A stretch of DNA of 58,656 nucleotides, taken from DATGLE01 sp035294325 (GTDB lineage Bacteria; Chloroflexota; Ktedonobacteria; Ktedonobacterales; Ktedonobacteraceae). The position numbers were made by a program, and so were the translations under genes. The notes below the pieces were generated by a model. The model was not told the DNA's origin. It was given only the letters and a program-made list of their open reading frames with translations, and ran no database searches. The stretch spans positions 1 to 58,656 of the forward strand of contig DATGLE010000040.1 of NCBI GenBank assembly GCA_035294325.1. The letters run 5' to 3'. Below, one piece after another: positions 57,171 through 58,656 of this stretch (positions are counted from its first letter, which is position 1; the number at the start of each line of letters is the position of its first letter).

Positions 57171-58652
57171 TTATACAATTTGCACGGCAACGCGGGGGTA
57201 GCCGGTGGCGCCTCTGGGGACGGTGCCCTGTACATGATCGGTCTGAAGTGCGCCTGTGCCGTCGGTGGCGCGACAGACGAGTGTGTAGCTGCCCGGCAGC
57301 GGAGACCTCCACTGCCACGTCCACAGCACCCATGAGTCCTGCGAGAGCGCGGGTTGCAGGTCTGCCTGGTGCCAGGTGGCGCCGCCATCGACACTGACTT
57401 CAACCTTTTGAATGCCGCGATTCCCGGCGAAGGCGATGCCGCCGACCTCTATGCTCTGCCCGGCAGCGACGCGGCCACGCGGGCGATCAATGCGGCTCAT
57501 GGTGTGCAGCGGACCGTTGTACCAGCCCTGGTCGGAGTACAGGCCGCCGACAAAGTGATCGGTGAGTTCGACGCGCGTCAACCACTTGGGATTCTCCTCG
57601 CCGTAGCGCCCGGGAATGAGGACACGCAGCGGGAAGCCGTGACGCTGTGGCAGTTCGACGCCGTTCATGCGCCAGGCCAGCAGCGCATCGACGGCCAGCA
57701 CTTCATCGAGCGGAAGGCTGACATTATAGTTGTCCACGCTGTAGAATGCCACATAGCGTGCGTTCGGCTGTGGACCGCCGTGCCGCTCCAGCAGTGTGCG
57801 CAGCGTTACTCCCTGCCAGATGGCTGTGCCGATAAGATGATCCTCTCTGCCGTTGGCGATGCATTCCAGGGTAATCGGGCGCGAGGTCGAAGGCAGGTTC
57901 TGTATCTCCGTATAGGTATAGACGCCCGGCTTCTGCACCAGCCCGGTCACTTCGAGGCGCCATAGAGCGCTATCGACGCGGGGATCGATGGCGTTCTGCG
58001 TCACAACGTAGTGCTCGCTATTCGGAGTAATCGGCGGCGTTACGCCGTTATGCACAGCGGATTTCATGCCGTCGTATGCGGCGTAGTTGTCGAGGTAGCC
58101 GCGCACCAGGCCCAGTGTACCGCCAAGTCCGCCGGCGCTCAACGCGGCGACTCCCGCGCGCGTGAGCAGGAGTCGCCGCCCCTGAGCGGGCGCGCTCTCC
58201 GCGTCAGTGAGTTTGGGCAGCAGGGCGCGATAGGCCAGGCAGAGCGTGATGCTGTAGAGGCCGAAGTCCGCGAGCAGACCAGTCGCCGTAGCCAGCATGG
58301 CCCGGGCCAGCGGCAGGCCGAAAAGATTCTGCCCGATCTCGTTCCAGAAGAGCGCTATAGCTATCAGCGTCATCGCGCCGCCGAAAGCGGAGGCGATCAG
58401 CCATTCGCGCCTCGCTGGTCGATAGCCGCGCGCTGGAAGCTTCACGCGCGCCAGGGCAGCGTAGAGCAGGCTCAGCAGCGTGCCGATCAGAACCATGCCG
58501 AGCAAAGCAAGGCCGAGCGGGACGGTCTTGGAGTTGGGCGCGAAGGTAATCAGGAGGCGGAGAAAGGTGCCAACATCGATATGCTTGAGCACAAAATCGC
58601 CGAAAAGCTCGACGGGCGTGGGAATGCCGGCCACGAGTCGCAATATGCCCAT
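57171..58652 (-). CDS. Membrane-bound molybdopterin sulfite oxidase-like protein (5' end probably outside window)
   Basis: 493 residues visible. The N-terminal ~185 residues hold four to five membrane helices. The oxidoreductase molybdopterin domain follows (WRLEVTGLVQKPGVYTYTEI; ITLECIANGRED with the molybdenum-ligating Cys264 in this numbering; GVTLRTLLERHGGPQPNARY; HGFPLRVLIPGRYGEENPKW). A C-terminal Mo-co dimerisation Ig-like domain closes it (IQKVEVSVDGGATWHQADLQ). No heme domain is present, so electrons go to an unknown acceptor. The first Met is 4 nt from the window edge, and homologues usually start earlier in the first helix, so the start is probably missing. Confidence 0.88.
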   Translation of the reverse strand: MGILRLVAGIPTPVELFGDFVLKHIDVGTFLRLLITFAPNSKTVPLGLALLGMVLIGTLLSLLYAALARVKLPARGYRPARREWLIASAFGGAMTLIAIALFWNEIGQNLFGLPLARAMLATATGLLADFGLYSITLCLAYRALLPKLTDAESAPAQGRRLLLTRAGVAALSAGGLGGTLGLVRGYLDNYAAYDGMKSAVHNGVTPPITPNSEHYVVTQNAIDPRVDSALWRLEVTGLVQKPGVYTYTEIQNLPSTSRPITLECIANGREDHLIGTAIWQGVTLRTLLERHGGPQPNARYVAFYSVDNYNVSLPLDEVLAVDALLAWRMNGVELPQRHGFPLRVLIPGRYGEENPKWLTRVELTDHFVGGLYSDQGWYNGPLHTMSRIDRPRGRVAAGQSIEVGGIAFAGNRGIQKVEVSVDGGATWHQADLQPALSQDSWVLWTWQWRSPLPGSYTLVCRATDGTGALQTDHVQGTVPRGATGYPRVAVQIV

Positions 58653-58656
58653 GAGC

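Overview
The window is about 60% G+C with long, heavily hairpin-rich intergenic regions. Its genes (a Ser/Thr kinase with an extracellular beta-propeller, an ABC exporter fused to an FHA domain, a Grx-TrxR fusion, a DUF4097 surface protein, a MoxR/DUF58 pair) suggest a chromosome of a Ktedonobacteria-like member of Chloroflexota. That placement is inferred from gene content and style; there is no rRNA or tRNA gene to confirm it.

Region 1 (1-1409) holds the end of a flavin disulfide oxidoreductase and a PhnD-like binding-protein gene. Region 2 (about 1427-17110) is a 15.7 kb integrated mobile element. It carries a large serine recombinase, a Cro/CI-type regulator, a membrane/surface cargo operon, a TraD-like accessory protein, a MOBQ-type oriT, two tandem MobA/MobL relaxases (the first lacking its catalytic residues), a MazEF-like toxin-antitoxin pair joined to a small tyrosine recombinase, and a HTH/RepA replication module with 23-bp iterons. 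Both attachment sites can be read directly. The element sits in the last codons of an SDR dehydrogenase gene (17081-17851). The original SDR ending (DGAIRMAPR-stop) lies at the far end of the element, at 1438-1409, followed by the PhnD-like gene that was once directly downstream. The attP site lies inside the serine recombinase's own coding sequence. Joining the two ends restores an in-frame 38-codon C-terminal tail found at 16987-17104, so the integrase has one C-terminus when circular and another when integrated. This is the most striking observation in the window.

Region 3 (17852-35452) holds chromosomal genes: a membrane MutS-like ATPase, a SirB1/transglutaminase-like protein, a beta-propeller protein plus ABC-FHA exporter pair, superoxide dismutase, a class V aminotransferase, a frameshifted response regulator, an ArsR regulator, a HerA ATPase with an unassigned partner, a Uma2 protein, a GT9 glycosyltransferase and a membrane-anchored protein. 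Region 4 (35453-49061) has MoxR/DUF58, a patatin-like protein coupled to a small HTH gene divergent from citrate synthase, a two-subunit chromate transporter, CutA, RarA, a GDSL hydrolase, a DUF4097 protein and GcvT. Region 5 (49062-58656) has the Ser/Thr kinase, a four-gene osmoprotectant (OpuC-like) ABC operon, the Grx-TrxR fusion and a molybdopterin sulfite-oxidase-like enzyme cut by the window end.

A recurrent structure runs through the chromosomal intergenic regions. At least seven cassettes consist of a long near-perfect palindrome (22-32 bp arms, 3-5 nt loop) between two conserved GC-rich mini-hairpins. The arms differ from copy to copy while pairing is kept. None of these cassettes lies inside the mobile element.
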